DNA of 15,710 nucleotides from DASTCC01 sp035711465 (GCA_035711465.1 DASTCC010000573.1:1-15710), one strand, 5' to 3'; shown: positions 1 through 8,335, numbered from the stretch's first letter. Notes: generated by a model not told the origin, from the sequence alone. Translations and numbers: made by a program.

Positions 1-1424
1 AGCGCCGGCACCAGCCCGAAGACGATCGCGGAGATCGCGGCCGCGGCGATCGCAAAGAGCACGACGTTGACGTCGAGACGGACCTGATCGAGGCGAGGGA
101 TGCTCGTCGGCGCCAGCGCGAGAATCGCAGGGAGCGCCGACGCGGAGAGCAGCACTCCCAGCGCCGTTCCGACCGCCGAGAGCACCAGCGCTTCACTGAG
201 CAGCTGCCGTACCAGGGTGGTGCGCCGCCCGCCGAGCGCGACCCGCACCGCGATCTCGCGCTGCCGTCCCTCGGCGCGAATCAGAAACAGGTTGGCGACG
301 TTCGCGCACGCGATCAGCAGCACCATGCCGACGGTGCCGAGCAGAATCCAGAGCGGCTGCCGCACGTCGCCGACGATGTCCTGCTTCATGTCGAGCACGA
401 TCGGCCGGTACTTCCCGTCGTTGATGAACGCCTGATAGATCGAACTGGTGCCGCTCTGACCCATCGCCTGCTTGACGAGCGCATCCAGCCGCGCTTCGGC
501 GGTCTCCGGGGAGATGCCAGGCTCCAGCCGGCCGATGACGTTCCAGCCGAACTGACCGATCGTCGGATTCTGCGGATCGAAGCCGGTCGGGATCCAGACG
601 TCAGGCGTGTCGCGCGCGTCGAGCCACGCCGGCGCGATGCCGACGACCTGCCGCGAGACGCCGTCGATGCGAATCGACTCGCCGACGAATCCCGCGCGGC
701 CGCCGCGATGCCGCATCCAGAAGCGATGACTGACGACCGCGACCGGCGTCGCCTTCGGCAGATCTTCCTCAACGGTGAACGGCCGGCCCTGCGCGAAGGT
801 CGCCGACAGCGTCGAGAAGAACGACGGCGAGGCCGCCGAGATGTCGACGACGATCGGCGTCTCCATCTCGGTGAGGTTGGCGCGCCGGGCCTGGTAGATC
901 GCGAGATCCTCGAAGCTGTCGCTGTGCTCGCGGAAATAGAGATAGAGATCCGGCGACTGCGGGAACTCCGGGTAACCCAGTCCCGGCGCGGTACTGCGGA
1001 CGTTGACCAGCCGCTCCGCATGCGGATAGGGCAGCGGCTTGATCAGCACGCCGTTGACGACGCTGAAGATCGACGTCACCGCGGCGATGCCGACCGCGAG
1101 CGTGGCGGCGGCGACGACGGTGAACCGCGGCTGCTTGACGAGCGCGCGGACGGCGCCGCGAAGGTCGTGCCACAAGACCTGCATGATCGGGTCCCCTTTC
1201 GGCGCCATCGCCGCCGCACGGCCGCGGGCAATTCGGCGCGAACGGACCGCGACGCCGAGCGCCTCGCGCCGGTACCACCGCCGTGCCGTCCGCGGATCGC
1301 GGATGGCGCGCTCGCGAAACTCCTCGTCGAGGTCGCCGGCGATGCTGCGGCCGACGTCGGTCGGGCCGAGCAGGCGGGCGATGAGCGAGCGGATGACGGC
1401 GGGCGGTGTCTGTTTTGCAGACAT
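1..1424 (-). CDS. ADOP-family ABC transporter permease (MacB/FtsX-like), N-terminal ~474 codons, runs off left edge
   Basis: The reading frame is open from an ATG at 1424 to the window edge, so the C-terminal part is missing; family members usually have about 800 residues. Residues 1-80 form a soluble prefix (begins MSAKQTPPAVIRSL) like those preceding many acidobacterial permeases. A first membrane segment lies at about residues 101-128 and ends with the family hallmark IFSVVNGVLIKPLPYP. A MacB-type periplasmic domain follows (about 130-345). FtsX-type membrane helices begin near residue 357 (PLWILLGTVGMVLLIACANV), with further ones near 400-425 and 455-474. The second half of the duplicated FtsX architecture would lie outside the window. 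Proteins of this family are integral inner-membrane ABC-type permeases, often encoded without an adjacent ATPase; substrates are generally unknown. Internal ATGs at residues 73 and 81 are alternative starts, but the upstream one keeps the prefix domain. No strong Shine-Dalgarno precedes it. Confidence 0.88.
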   Translation of the reverse strand, partial: MSAKQTPPAVIRSLIARLLGPTDVGRSIAGDLDEEFRERAIRDPRTARRWYRREALGVAVRSRRIARGRAAAMAPKGDPIMQVLWHDLRGAVRALVKQPRFTVVAAATLAVGIAAVTSIFSVVNGVLIKPLPYPHAERLVNVRSTAPGLGYPEFPQSPDLYLYFREHSDSFEDLAIYQARRANLTEMETPIVVDISAASPSFFSTLSATFAQGRPFTVEEDLPKATPVAVVSHRFWMRHRGGRAGFVGESIRIDGVSRQVVGIAPAWLDARDTPDVWIPTGFDPQNPTIGQFGWNVIGRLEPGISPETAEARLDALVKQAMGQSGTSSIYQAFINDGKYRPIVLDMKQDIVGDVRQPLWILLGTVGMVLLIACANVANLFLIRAEGRQREIAVRVALGGRRTTLVRQLLSEALVLSAVGTALGVLLSASALPAILALAPTSIPRLDQVRLDVNVVLFAIAAAAISAIVFGLVPA

Positions 1425-1561
1425 CGCTCTGATACTACGTCGTTGGCGCGCGTTGGACAAGGACTGTGCGCGCGGACGACTGTGTCCGGCTTGGGACGTG
1501 GGGCTTGGGGCTTGGGGGCTGGGCTCGCGGCTCGGGGCTCGGCGGCTCGGCGCTCAGGCCG
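1425..1561. repeat. Intergenic G-rich heptamer-like repeat (GGGGCTT / GGCTCGG units) with G-quadruplex pattern
   Basis: This is the gap between the permease start and the stop of the upstream minus-strand gene. From about 1488 to 1557 it consists of degenerate 7-8-base units of the types GGGGCTT and GGCTCGG. Five guanine runs with short loops (1493-1495, 1500-1503, 1507-1510, 1514-1518, 1521-1523) fit the G3+N1-7 quadruplex pattern on the plus strand. The 14-mer GGCTCGGGGCTCGG at 1529-1542 recurs exactly at 12445-12458. No open frame or clear promoter was recognised here. Confidence 0.7.
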
Positions 1562-3403
1562 TCAACGGATGCGGAGATCTTGTCGCTTCCTTTCGTGTTC
1601 GGCGATCGTCACCGGCACCGCGGCGGCGGCGAGCGCCCGCAGGAAGCGGCCATCCTGGAGATCGAAGGCATTGAGGTCGGTGAGCGCCGCAAGCAGGTAG
1701 TCGCCGGCCGGGAGCGCGCGGATGACGAACTCGCCGTCCGTCGCCGGGCGCACGGACAGGATGCGCCGCGACTGATTCGTCCAGAGCGCCGGGTCTGCCG
1801 GAAACGCGACGATGAAGTGCTCCGGCGCCGGAAGTCCGGTGGCCGCGGTCAGGCGGCCGGCAATCTCCGTCGGGCGATCGGTCAGCGTGACAACGAGGCC
1901 GTCGATGTCGCTCGAGGAGCGCACGTCGACCTGATCGTCGGCGATGGCAGTCGTGTCGATCGCGACGCCGCTGAAATGCCAGGGACTGTTGGTACCGGGC
2001 CCGCTGTTGAGACCCGCGCTCAATCGATAACGGCCCGGCGGGACCCCGTTGATCACGAACGTGCCGTCGTCGTCGACGATGGCCGGAAAGGTGGCGGCTA
2101 CGGCCTGCCGCGTCGCCGGCGCGGCGAGCGCGACTGAATAGGCAGACAGACGCGGCTGCGCGGCCGCGCCGTCGAACTTCAGGCGGCCGGACACGCGAGC
2201 GCCACGTTGAAGTTGAATCGCGAGGTCCGCCTGGTCGCGGCCGTCGACTCGGACGTCGAGCGTCGCCCAGAATGTCATGTCGGGCGTGATCATCGAGATC
2301 GTTCTTGCCGGCGCGCCGCCGCGTCCTGTCGACTCGGGCACCACGGGCCTGGCGCGCACGGTCAGCGTGTACTGACCTGGCGGCAACCGCCGTAGCGCGA
2401 AGCGGCCGTCATCATCGGTCTGACTCGAGGCGCGGTAGCTGTGGAAGTCGTCGCCGGCCACCGCCAACACGACCGCACGCGGCATGCGCGTCCCGTCCGG
2501 ACCGGTCACGACGCCGCTGACTTCGGCGAGCGGCGTGAATGTCAACGCGATGTCGATGCCATGCCGCGTCTCACCGGCGCCGACGGAGACCGTCGTCGCG
2601 GCAGCGGGACCCGTGACGCCCGGGTAATAGACCGGCGCGAATCCCAGGATGGGTTGGGGTGGCGGGGGTGGCGGCGGCGGTCCCGATCCGGGCTGACCGA
2701 GCAGCTGCCGGCGCGCCCACTGAATCTCTTCAGGCGTGACGCTTCGGAGCTCGGACGGCGTGCTGACATCGCCGAGGTGTGAGACGGCACCGACCGCCAC
2801 GTCAACAGCGACGACGTAGTCGCCAGGCGGCAGCCCGGTCATGCGGTACTCGCCGCGATCGTCGACCGGATAGGCGCCGCCAACAGGCATCAATCGACGC
2901 GCGCCGTTCACGATCGCGTCCTGCATCGGCAAGACGCGGATCGACGAGATCGGCGCCGCCGGGGGCATGCGAACGGCGCCGGAGATGATCGCGCTTCGCA
3001 CGAGCCGCATCGTGACGCTCGTCGTGGTGCTCGCGCTGACGGCAATCGACGATCCTGAGCCGCCGGGCCGCAGCGACCCATACGCCCCGCGCACGTAACC
3101 GGAGCGCGCTGCGGTGAGCATGTAGCGTCCGGCCGGCAGATCGGCAAACGTGAACCGGCCGTCTGCGTCGGTGCTGGTCATGCGCGGCGGACTGATCCCG
3201 GCGCCGTTCAGCGTCAGCGTCACGTAACGCAGCGGCCGCGCAGGTTCGTCCGCGGTGCTGACGATCCCGCTGATGAAGCCGCCGCCGGTCGCGGCGACGC
3301 CGGCGTCGCGGACGGGGGTCTGCGCCTGCGCCGCACGCCCGTGTCCTGCACCGATCGCGGCGGCTGCGAGAGCGACGATAGCCATCCCCGCGAGACGCAT
3401 CAT
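1562..3403 (-). CDS. Secreted carboxypeptidase-regulatory-like multi-domain protein (downstream paralog)
   Basis: A 613-residue protein. The start at 3403 is chosen because it forms an ATGA overlap with the upstream stop and is followed directly by a signal peptide (MMRLAGMAIVALAAAAIGAG, then RAAQAQ); a longer frame from 3508 would add 35 non-signal residues. After the signal there are about five beta-sandwich units of the carboxypeptidase-regulatory/CNA-B type. They are recognisable from the pattern D-x-x-G-x-F/Y-x(4)-L/V-P-x-G-x-Y near residues 79, 180, 328, 440 and 553. A run of eight prolines sits near residues 238-249. No catalytic peptidase domain, membrane helix or TonB plug is visible. 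Such domains act as structural or binding modules outside the cytoplasm; the specific partner is unknown. The C-terminal ~70 residues align by eye with those of the neighbouring gene (R-R-x-x-S-V-R ... L-P-x-G/D-x-Y ... L-A-A-L ... Q-D-L-R), so the two are tandem paralogs. Confidence 0.85.
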   Translation of the reverse strand: MMRLAGMAIVALAAAAIGAGHGRAAQAQTPVRDAGVAATGGGFISGIVSTADEPARPLRYVTLTLNGAGISPPRMTSTDADGRFTFADLPAGRYMLTAARSGYVRGAYGSLRPGGSGSSIAVSASTTTSVTMRLVRSAIISGAVRMPPAAPISSIRVLPMQDAIVNGARRLMPVGGAYPVDDRGEYRMTGLPPGDYVVAVDVAVGAVSHLGDVSTPSELRSVTPEEIQWARRQLLGQPGSGPPPPPPPPQPILGFAPVYYPGVTGPAAATTVSVGAGETRHGIDIALTFTPLAEVSGVVTGPDGTRMPRAVVLAVAGDDFHSYRASSQTDDDGRFALRRLPPGQYTLTVRARPVVPESTGRGGAPARTISMITPDMTFWATLDVRVDGRDQADLAIQLQRGARVSGRLKFDGAAAQPRLSAYSVALAAPATRQAVAATFPAIVDDDGTFVINGVPPGRYRLSAGLNSGPGTNSPWHFSGVAIDTTAIADDQVDVRSSSDIDGLVVTLTDRPTEIAGRLTAATGLPAPEHFIVAFPADPALWTNQSRRILSVRPATDGEFVIRALPAGDYLLAALTDLNAFDLQDGRFLRALAAAAVPVTIAEHERKRQDLRIR

Positions 3404-5283
3404 CGCAGCACCACCGTTCGCAGATCCTGAGTCCGCACTTCGCCGGCTGCGAGCGTCACGCGCAAGGCTTGCCGTGACAGCGACTCGAGAAACGCGGCCT
3501 CCTGCCAATCGGACGCGACCGCGTCATCGAGCGCCGCGACGAAGTACTCCCCATCGGGCAGGGACTCGATGCGGTACGCGCCGGCGCGCGACACGCGGAC
3601 CGATGCCATGCGCCGCTGCGGCAGCACCCATTGACTGCGATCCGCGGTGAAGACGACGACGGCCGCGTTCGGATCGGGGCTGTTGTCGGCACCGCGGACG
3701 ACACCGGCGATGCCCGCCGGCCGGTTGCTCATCGTAATCACCAGGCCGTTGATGTCGTCATTCTCGATTTCAAGTGCGGCATCGATGACATCGCGGCCGT
3801 TCACCGTTGCCGAAGCCGCGATCCATCCCGGCACGTCGTCGACGCGGATCACGTATCGGCCCGGAAGCAAGCCGGCCGATTCAATGCCACCGGCCGGAGT
3901 GACTCGAATCTCCGGCGGTTGAATCCGATTCAAGACGCGTCCGTCGGTTGACTGCAGCGTCACGCGCGCACGGGCCGCCAGTCCGGCGATGGCATCGGCC
4001 GCCGCGCCCTGAAATTCGATTCGGCCACGCAGCCTCGGCCCGTACGTCGCCGTCGCCGTGACGTTCACGACGTCGCTGTCGCCGACTGCGATCGGCTGGC
4101 GCACCACGATGGTTGGCTCGGTCGAGATCGGAATGAGCGTGCCTGGGACGTCGGGCCCGGGCCGCGCCCGCGTCGCGGGCGGAATCCGCACGCCATCGAG
4201 GCGATATGCGCCGGACGGCACGCCGAGAAACGTGAACCCGCCGCGCGCGTCGGTGATCGTCATGGCGGCTTCGAAGGCTTCGTCCGACTCGAGGGCACCA
4301 AGCTCGGATGACACGAGCCGGATCGGGAGGTTCGCGACCGGTCCCGCCGGACCGGTGACGATGCCGGAGACGCGGACCGAGGGCTCGAGGCGCACCGTAA
4401 AGTCGATTCGCGTCCGTTGCTCCCCGGCTGCAACGGCGATCGCCGTCGCCTGATCCGTCGAAGGCACTCCGGGATGAAACGCGCCGCGGACGACGAGCAC
4501 ATGGCCGTTGGCGTCAGGCGGCGGCCCGACCCACAGGCTCCCGAACGGCGGCGCGAGCAATGAGTCGCCAATTCGATACCCGGTCGCGGTGATGTTGAGC
4601 GGGTAGGCGCCGACCAACGCCAGCCCGACCGCCTGGCTGGCTTCGCGGTCGCCGCTCTGCGCGCGATCGATGAGCTCGCGTGTCGAGACGGGTATTGTCG
4701 TTCGCTGCGAGACCAGCCACACGAGATACGGTCCGGGCGCCAGACGCCCGAACCGATAGGCGCCGCTCTCGTCGGTCGCGGCGCCATTGACGATGACCAG
4801 GCGTCGCTGCCCCGCTCGGGTTACGTAGCGAAACAGGCCGAGCTGCGCATTCGCAATCGCCTCGCCGACGTCGTCGATGACCGTGCCGGCGATCGACGCC
4901 GGCGGCCAGATCCGAATGTCGGCATCGCCGATTCGCTGTCCCGCCGATAGCTCGATCGGCTGCGCTCGTCCCGCCGGCCGCCGCGCGCCGTAGGCCGATT
5001 CCGGCAAGTAGCCGAAGGCGGTGGCGAAGACCCGGAACGTCCCCGCGGGCAGACTGTGAAACAGGTAGTTGCCGTCGCCGTCCGCCAGCACCGATTTCGG
5101 CAGACCTTGCGAACTGCCCTGCAGCGTTACCGCGGCGCCACCAACGCCCTGTCCGGTCGCCGCATCGACAACCCGGCCCAGGATGAACCCGGTCGCTGGC
5201 TCCGGCCGCTGCTGCGCGATAACCGCGGCCGCCCAGCTGCCGATCGCTATCGCCGAAGCCAGCCCGAATCCGCGAATCTGCAT
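3400..5283 (-). CDS. Secreted carboxypeptidase-regulatory-like multi-domain protein (upstream paralog)
   Basis: A 627-residue protein. The ATG at 5283 is preferred over the much longer open frame from 5721 because it opens a good signal peptide (MQIRGFGLASAIAIGSWAAA, then VIAQQ), and the extension would overlap the divergent gene. After the signal come repeated beta-sandwich units. The first has the typical carboxypeptidase-regulatory opening GRVVDAATGQGVGGAAVTLQ (about 36-55), followed by D-G-x-Y/F...L-P-x-G-x-Y-type turns near residues 69, 170, 343, 460 and 564. No enzymatic motif is seen, so the likely role is extracytoplasmic binding or structure; this is inference. It is the first gene of a two-gene minus-strand operon, its TGA overlapping the next ATG. 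The bases before the start (TTCATCCTTTCC) show no Shine-Dalgarno, unlike the divergent neighbour. Confidence 0.85.
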   Translation of the reverse strand: MQIRGFGLASAIAIGSWAAAVIAQQRPEPATGFILGRVVDAATGQGVGGAAVTLQGSSQGLPKSVLADGDGNYLFHSLPAGTFRVFATAFGYLPESAYGARRPAGRAQPIELSAGQRIGDADIRIWPPASIAGTVIDDVGEAIANAQLGLFRYVTRAGQRRLVIVNGAATDESGAYRFGRLAPGPYLVWLVSQRTTIPVSTRELIDRAQSGDREASQAVGLALVGAYPLNITATGYRIGDSLLAPPFGSLWVGPPPDANGHVLVVRGAFHPGVPSTDQATAIAVAAGEQRTRIDFTVRLEPSVRVSGIVTGPAGPVANLPIRLVSSELGALESDEAFEAAMTITDARGGFTFLGVPSGAYRLDGVRIPPATRARPGPDVPGTLIPISTEPTIVVRQPIAVGDSDVVNVTATATYGPRLRGRIEFQGAAADAIAGLAARARVTLQSTDGRVLNRIQPPEIRVTPAGGIESAGLLPGRYVIRVDDVPGWIAASATVNGRDVIDAALEIENDDINGLVITMSNRPAGIAGVVRGADNSPDPNAAVVVFTADRSQWVLPQRRMASVRVSRAGAYRIESLPDGEYFVAALDDAVASDWQEAAFLESLSRQALRVTLAAGEVRTQDLRTVVLR

Positions 5284-5389
5284 GGAAAGGATGAATCTTA
5301 GACCGTAATCGGGCGCTTCCGGCTTGAAATGCCGGCCCCGACGCTGGCGTAATGCGTACCGGTCTACACCCTTCCCGAAAGGAACCCGA
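5284..5389. promoter_or_regulatory. Divergent intergenic region with possible plus-strand promoter
   Basis: This 106-bp region lies between two genes transcribed away from each other, so it must hold promoters for both unless one is transcribed from farther away. For the plus-strand propeller gene, TTGAAA (5324-5329) and CGTAAT (5348-5353) are spaced 18 bp and resemble -35/-10 boxes. They precede a GAAAGGA ribosome site (5377-5383). For the minus-strand gene only a weak -10-like TAAGAT is seen (plus-strand 5295-5300), very close to its start. Box matching by eye in GC-rich DNA is weak evidence. Confidence 0.35.
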
Positions 5390-8335
5390 ATGCGCGCCCG
5401 AGTCCCCCGCCGGTCCCGATCCATTGCGATCGCGGCCATGGCTACGTTGTGTGCCGGTGCCCTCGCTGCCCAGGCCCTGCAGCCCGGGCCGGCCCCCGTC
5501 AACGCGTCGACCGATCCGATGCTGCGCGGCTTCACCTTCCGGTCGATCGGCCCGGCGGTGATGAGCGGCCGCATCGACGACATCGAGGCGCCCGACAACG
5601 ATCCGTACACGATGTACATCGGCTTCGCGACCGGCGGGCTCTGGAAGACCACGACCGGCGGCGCGACCTGGACGTCGCTGTTCGACGAGATGACCGACTC
5701 GTCGGTCGGCGACATCGCCATCGCGCCGAGCGATCCGAACGTCGTCTACGTCGGCATGGGCGAGCCGAACAACCGGCAGAGCTCGTCGATCGGCAACGGC
5801 GTCTACGGCACCCGCGACGGCGGCAAGACCTGGACGCACCTCGGCCTCGAAGACACCCAGTCGATCGGCCGCATCGTCGTCAGCCCGACGGATCCGAACA
5901 CGGTGTTCGTCGCCGCGGTCGGACACCTGTTCGGGCCGAACGAAGAGCGCGGGCTCTACAAGTCGACGGACGGCGGCAAGACGTGGAAGAAGTCGAAGTT
6001 CATCGACGCCGACACCGGCTTCACCGACGTCGCGATCGATCCGAAGAACCCGCGCGTGCTGTATGCGGCGTCGTATCAGCGCCGGCGCACGTGGTGGGGC
6101 TACAACGGCGGTGGACCGGGCAGCGCGCTGTGGAAGACGACCGACGCCGGCGAGACCTGGACGAGAATCCAGGGCGGCGGCTTCCCCGAGCCCGACGACA
6201 AGATCTACGGGCGCATGGGCATCTCGATCCATCGCGCCAATCCGAACATCCTCTATCTCATCGCCGAGGTCGGCGCCGAGGCCGGCATTCAGGTGGGCGT
6301 CGGCGACGACGGCGGGCCGGGCAACAGCGGCGACGCGGCGCGGACGATCAGCAACAACCCGAAGCGCAGCGGCGTGTGGCGATCGAACGACGCCGGCAAG
6401 ACGTGGACGTTCCTCTCGAACGTCAACAACCGGCCGATCTACTACAGCCAGATCCGCGTCGATCCGGTCAACCCGGACAAGGTCTTCCAGGGCGGCGCGA
6501 CGGCGATGATGTCCACCGACGGCGGCAAGAACTGGCAGCCGCTGCGAGGCACCGGCCACGGCGACTACCACGCGTTCTACATCAGCCCGGCGAACCCGAA
6601 GTTCGTCGCCGTCGGTCATGACGGGGGCCTCGACATCAGCTACGACGGCGGCTACACCTGGGACTACCACAACGACATGGCGGTCGGGCAGTTCTACCAG
6701 GTCTCGGCCGACATGCGGCGCCCCTACTTCGTCTGCGGCGGACTGCAGGACAACGGCAGCTGGTGCGGGCCGAGCGCGGTGCGGACGAGCGGACGCGGCG
6801 GCGCGATCCTCAACACCGACTGGTTCCGCGTCGGCGGCGGCGACGGCTTCTACACCCGTCAGGATCCGACCGACTGGACGACCGTCTACTCGGAGTCGCA
6901 GAACGGCGCGATGAACCGGCTCAACCTGCGCGACGGCACGCAGCGCAGCATCCGTCCGAACGCCGGCGGCCGCGGCGGCCGCGGCGGCGGCGCCGCCAGC
7001 AACATCGTCAACCTCCCATCGAGCGGCCTCGACGACTTCCGTTTCTACTGGAACACGCCGATCGAGCTCTCCCCGCACGATCCGTCGACGGTCTACACCG
7101 GCGCGCAGTACTTCCTGAAGTCCACCAACCGCGGCGACACCTGGTGGATCAACCCGGCGGATCTTTCCAAGAACGTCAACCGGTTCGCGACGCCGATCAT
7201 GGGCGTGCCCGGCGAAGCGCCGATGGCCTCGAAGCACGACGGCTACTCGAACAACTCGCTGATCACCGCGCTCGGCGAGTCGCCAGTCCGGCGCGGCGTG
7301 ATCTGGATCGGCACCGACGACGGCAACGTCCATGTCAGCCAGGACGGCGGCGTCACCTTCACCAGCGTCTACGGCAACATCACCGGCGCGCCGGCCGGAC
7401 ACGTGCAGGTGTCGCGCGTCGAGCCGTCGCACTTCGAGGCCGGCGGCGCCTACGTCGCGCTCGACAACCACCGCAACGACGACTGGAAGCCGTACATCTT
7501 CAAGACCAGTGACTACGGCAGGACCTGGACGTCCGTCGCCGGCAACCTGCCGGCCAAGGGCCACGTCAACGCGCTGCGCGAAGGCCACGAGAATCCGAAT
7601 CTGCTCTTCGCCGGCACCGAGTTCGGGCTGTTCGTCACGATTGACGGCGGCAAGGACTGGAAGCGCTTCAGCACCGGGCTGCCGTCGGTGCGCGTCGACG
7701 ACATCCTGATCCACCCGCGCGACAAGGATCTGATCGTCGCGACGCACGGACGCAGCATCTGGATCGCGGACGACATCACGCCGCTCGAGCAGCTCGGCCG
7801 CACGCCCGGACAGACCGTGAAGCTGTTCGAGCCGCGGCCGGCGGTGCAGTGGAAGAACGACACGCAGATGGCGCGATCGATTCCGGCGCGCGATTTCTCC
7901 GGCCAGAATCCACAGGGCGGCACGGCGTTCTCGTTCTGGGCGGCGCGCGATCTCGGCGACGCCAAGATCGAAGTGCTGCGCGGCGCCGAGGTCGTGAGCA
8001 CGATCAACACGACGGCGCGGTCCGGCATGAATCGCGTCCAGTGGGGCATGCGTGCGGACGCCGCGGCCGGCGCGACGCCGGGCGCGGGCCGTGCGGGGCA
8101 GGGCGGTCAGGGCGGACAGGGTGGCCGCGCCGGCGGCGGCGGACGCGGCGGTCCCGGCGCGCTCGGCCCGCAGGGCGTGCCGTTCGTCAGCGCCGGCGGC
8201 GGCGGACGCGGCGGTTTCGCGTTCGGCGGCGCGCTGCTCGATCCCGGCACCTACATGGTCCGGCTCAGCGTGGGCGGGGAGACACTGACCACTTCCGTGG
8301 TCGTGCTCGAGGACATCTGGATGAAGAAAGACTGA
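5390..8335 (+). CDS. Secreted VPS10/sortilin-like BNR (Asp-box) beta-propeller protein, copy 1
   Basis: A 981-residue protein. The start at 5390 is chosen because AAAGGA lies 6 bases upstream and the N-terminus is a signal peptide (begins MRARVPRRSRSIAIAAMATL, cut near ALAAQA). About eleven Asp-box-like turns (S/T-x-D-x-G-x-T-W) lie near residues 87, 141, 192, 250, 332, 375, 417, 578, 650, 706 and 750. This is the hallmark of BNR/sortilin-type propellers with one or two large discs. Glycine/arginine-rich low-complexity segments interrupt it at about 524-537 and 893-947. A C-terminal beta-sandwich, including the motif GMNRVQWGMR and ending in TYMVRLSVGGETLTTSVVV, resembles FlgD-type Ig-like tails. 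Such proteins are often labelled glycosyl hydrolase or exo-sialidase, but no sialidase RIP motif or catalytic set was identified, so a binding or scaffold role outside the cytoplasm is as likely. A full-length paralog lies at 12551-15319. Confidence 0.92.
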   Translation: MRARVPRRSRSIAIAAMATLCAGALAAQALQPGPAPVNASTDPMLRGFTFRSIGPAVMSGRIDDIEAPDNDPYTMYIGFATGGLWKTTTGGATWTSLFDEMTDSSVGDIAIAPSDPNVVYVGMGEPNNRQSSSIGNGVYGTRDGGKTWTHLGLEDTQSIGRIVVSPTDPNTVFVAAVGHLFGPNEERGLYKSTDGGKTWKKSKFIDADTGFTDVAIDPKNPRVLYAASYQRRRTWWGYNGGGPGSALWKTTDAGETWTRIQGGGFPEPDDKIYGRMGISIHRANPNILYLIAEVGAEAGIQVGVGDDGGPGNSGDAARTISNNPKRSGVWRSNDAGKTWTFLSNVNNRPIYYSQIRVDPVNPDKVFQGGATAMMSTDGGKNWQPLRGTGHGDYHAFYISPANPKFVAVGHDGGLDISYDGGYTWDYHNDMAVGQFYQVSADMRRPYFVCGGLQDNGSWCGPSAVRTSGRGGAILNTDWFRVGGGDGFYTRQDPTDWTTVYSESQNGAMNRLNLRDGTQRSIRPNAGGRGGRGGGAASNIVNLPSSGLDDFRFYWNTPIELSPHDPSTVYTGAQYFLKSTNRGDTWWINPADLSKNVNRFATPIMGVPGEAPMASKHDGYSNNSLITALGESPVRRGVIWIGTDDGNVHVSQDGGVTFTSVYGNITGAPAGHVQVSRVEPSHFEAGGAYVALDNHRNDDWKPYIFKTSDYGRTWTSVAGNLPAKGHVNALREGHENPNLLFAGTEFGLFVTIDGGKDWKRFSTGLPSVRVDDILIHPRDKDLIVATHGRSIWIADDITPLEQLGRTPGQTVKLFEPRPAVQWKNDTQMARSIPARDFSGQNPQGGTAFSFWAARDLGDAKIEVLRGAEVVSTINTTARSGMNRVQWGMRADAAAGATPGAGRAGQGGQGGQGGRAGGGGRGGPGALGPQGVPFVSAGGGGRGGFAFGGALLDPGTYMVRLSVGGETLTTSVVVLEDIWMKKD

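Noticed and set aside
1488..1557. CRISPR array or tandem minisatellite
   Set aside because: Units are only 7-8 bases, degenerate and without unique spacers.
5284..5721. 146-residue N-terminal extension of the upstream beta-sandwich gene
   Set aside because: It would overlap more than 300 bases of the divergent propeller gene and hide the signal peptide inside the protein.
5390..8335. Sialidase or specific glycosidase assignment for the propellers
   Set aside because: Asp-box repeats are shared by many propeller families. No RIP motif or catalytic Arg triad/Tyr-Glu pair could be recognised by eye, so an enzymatic label is not supported.
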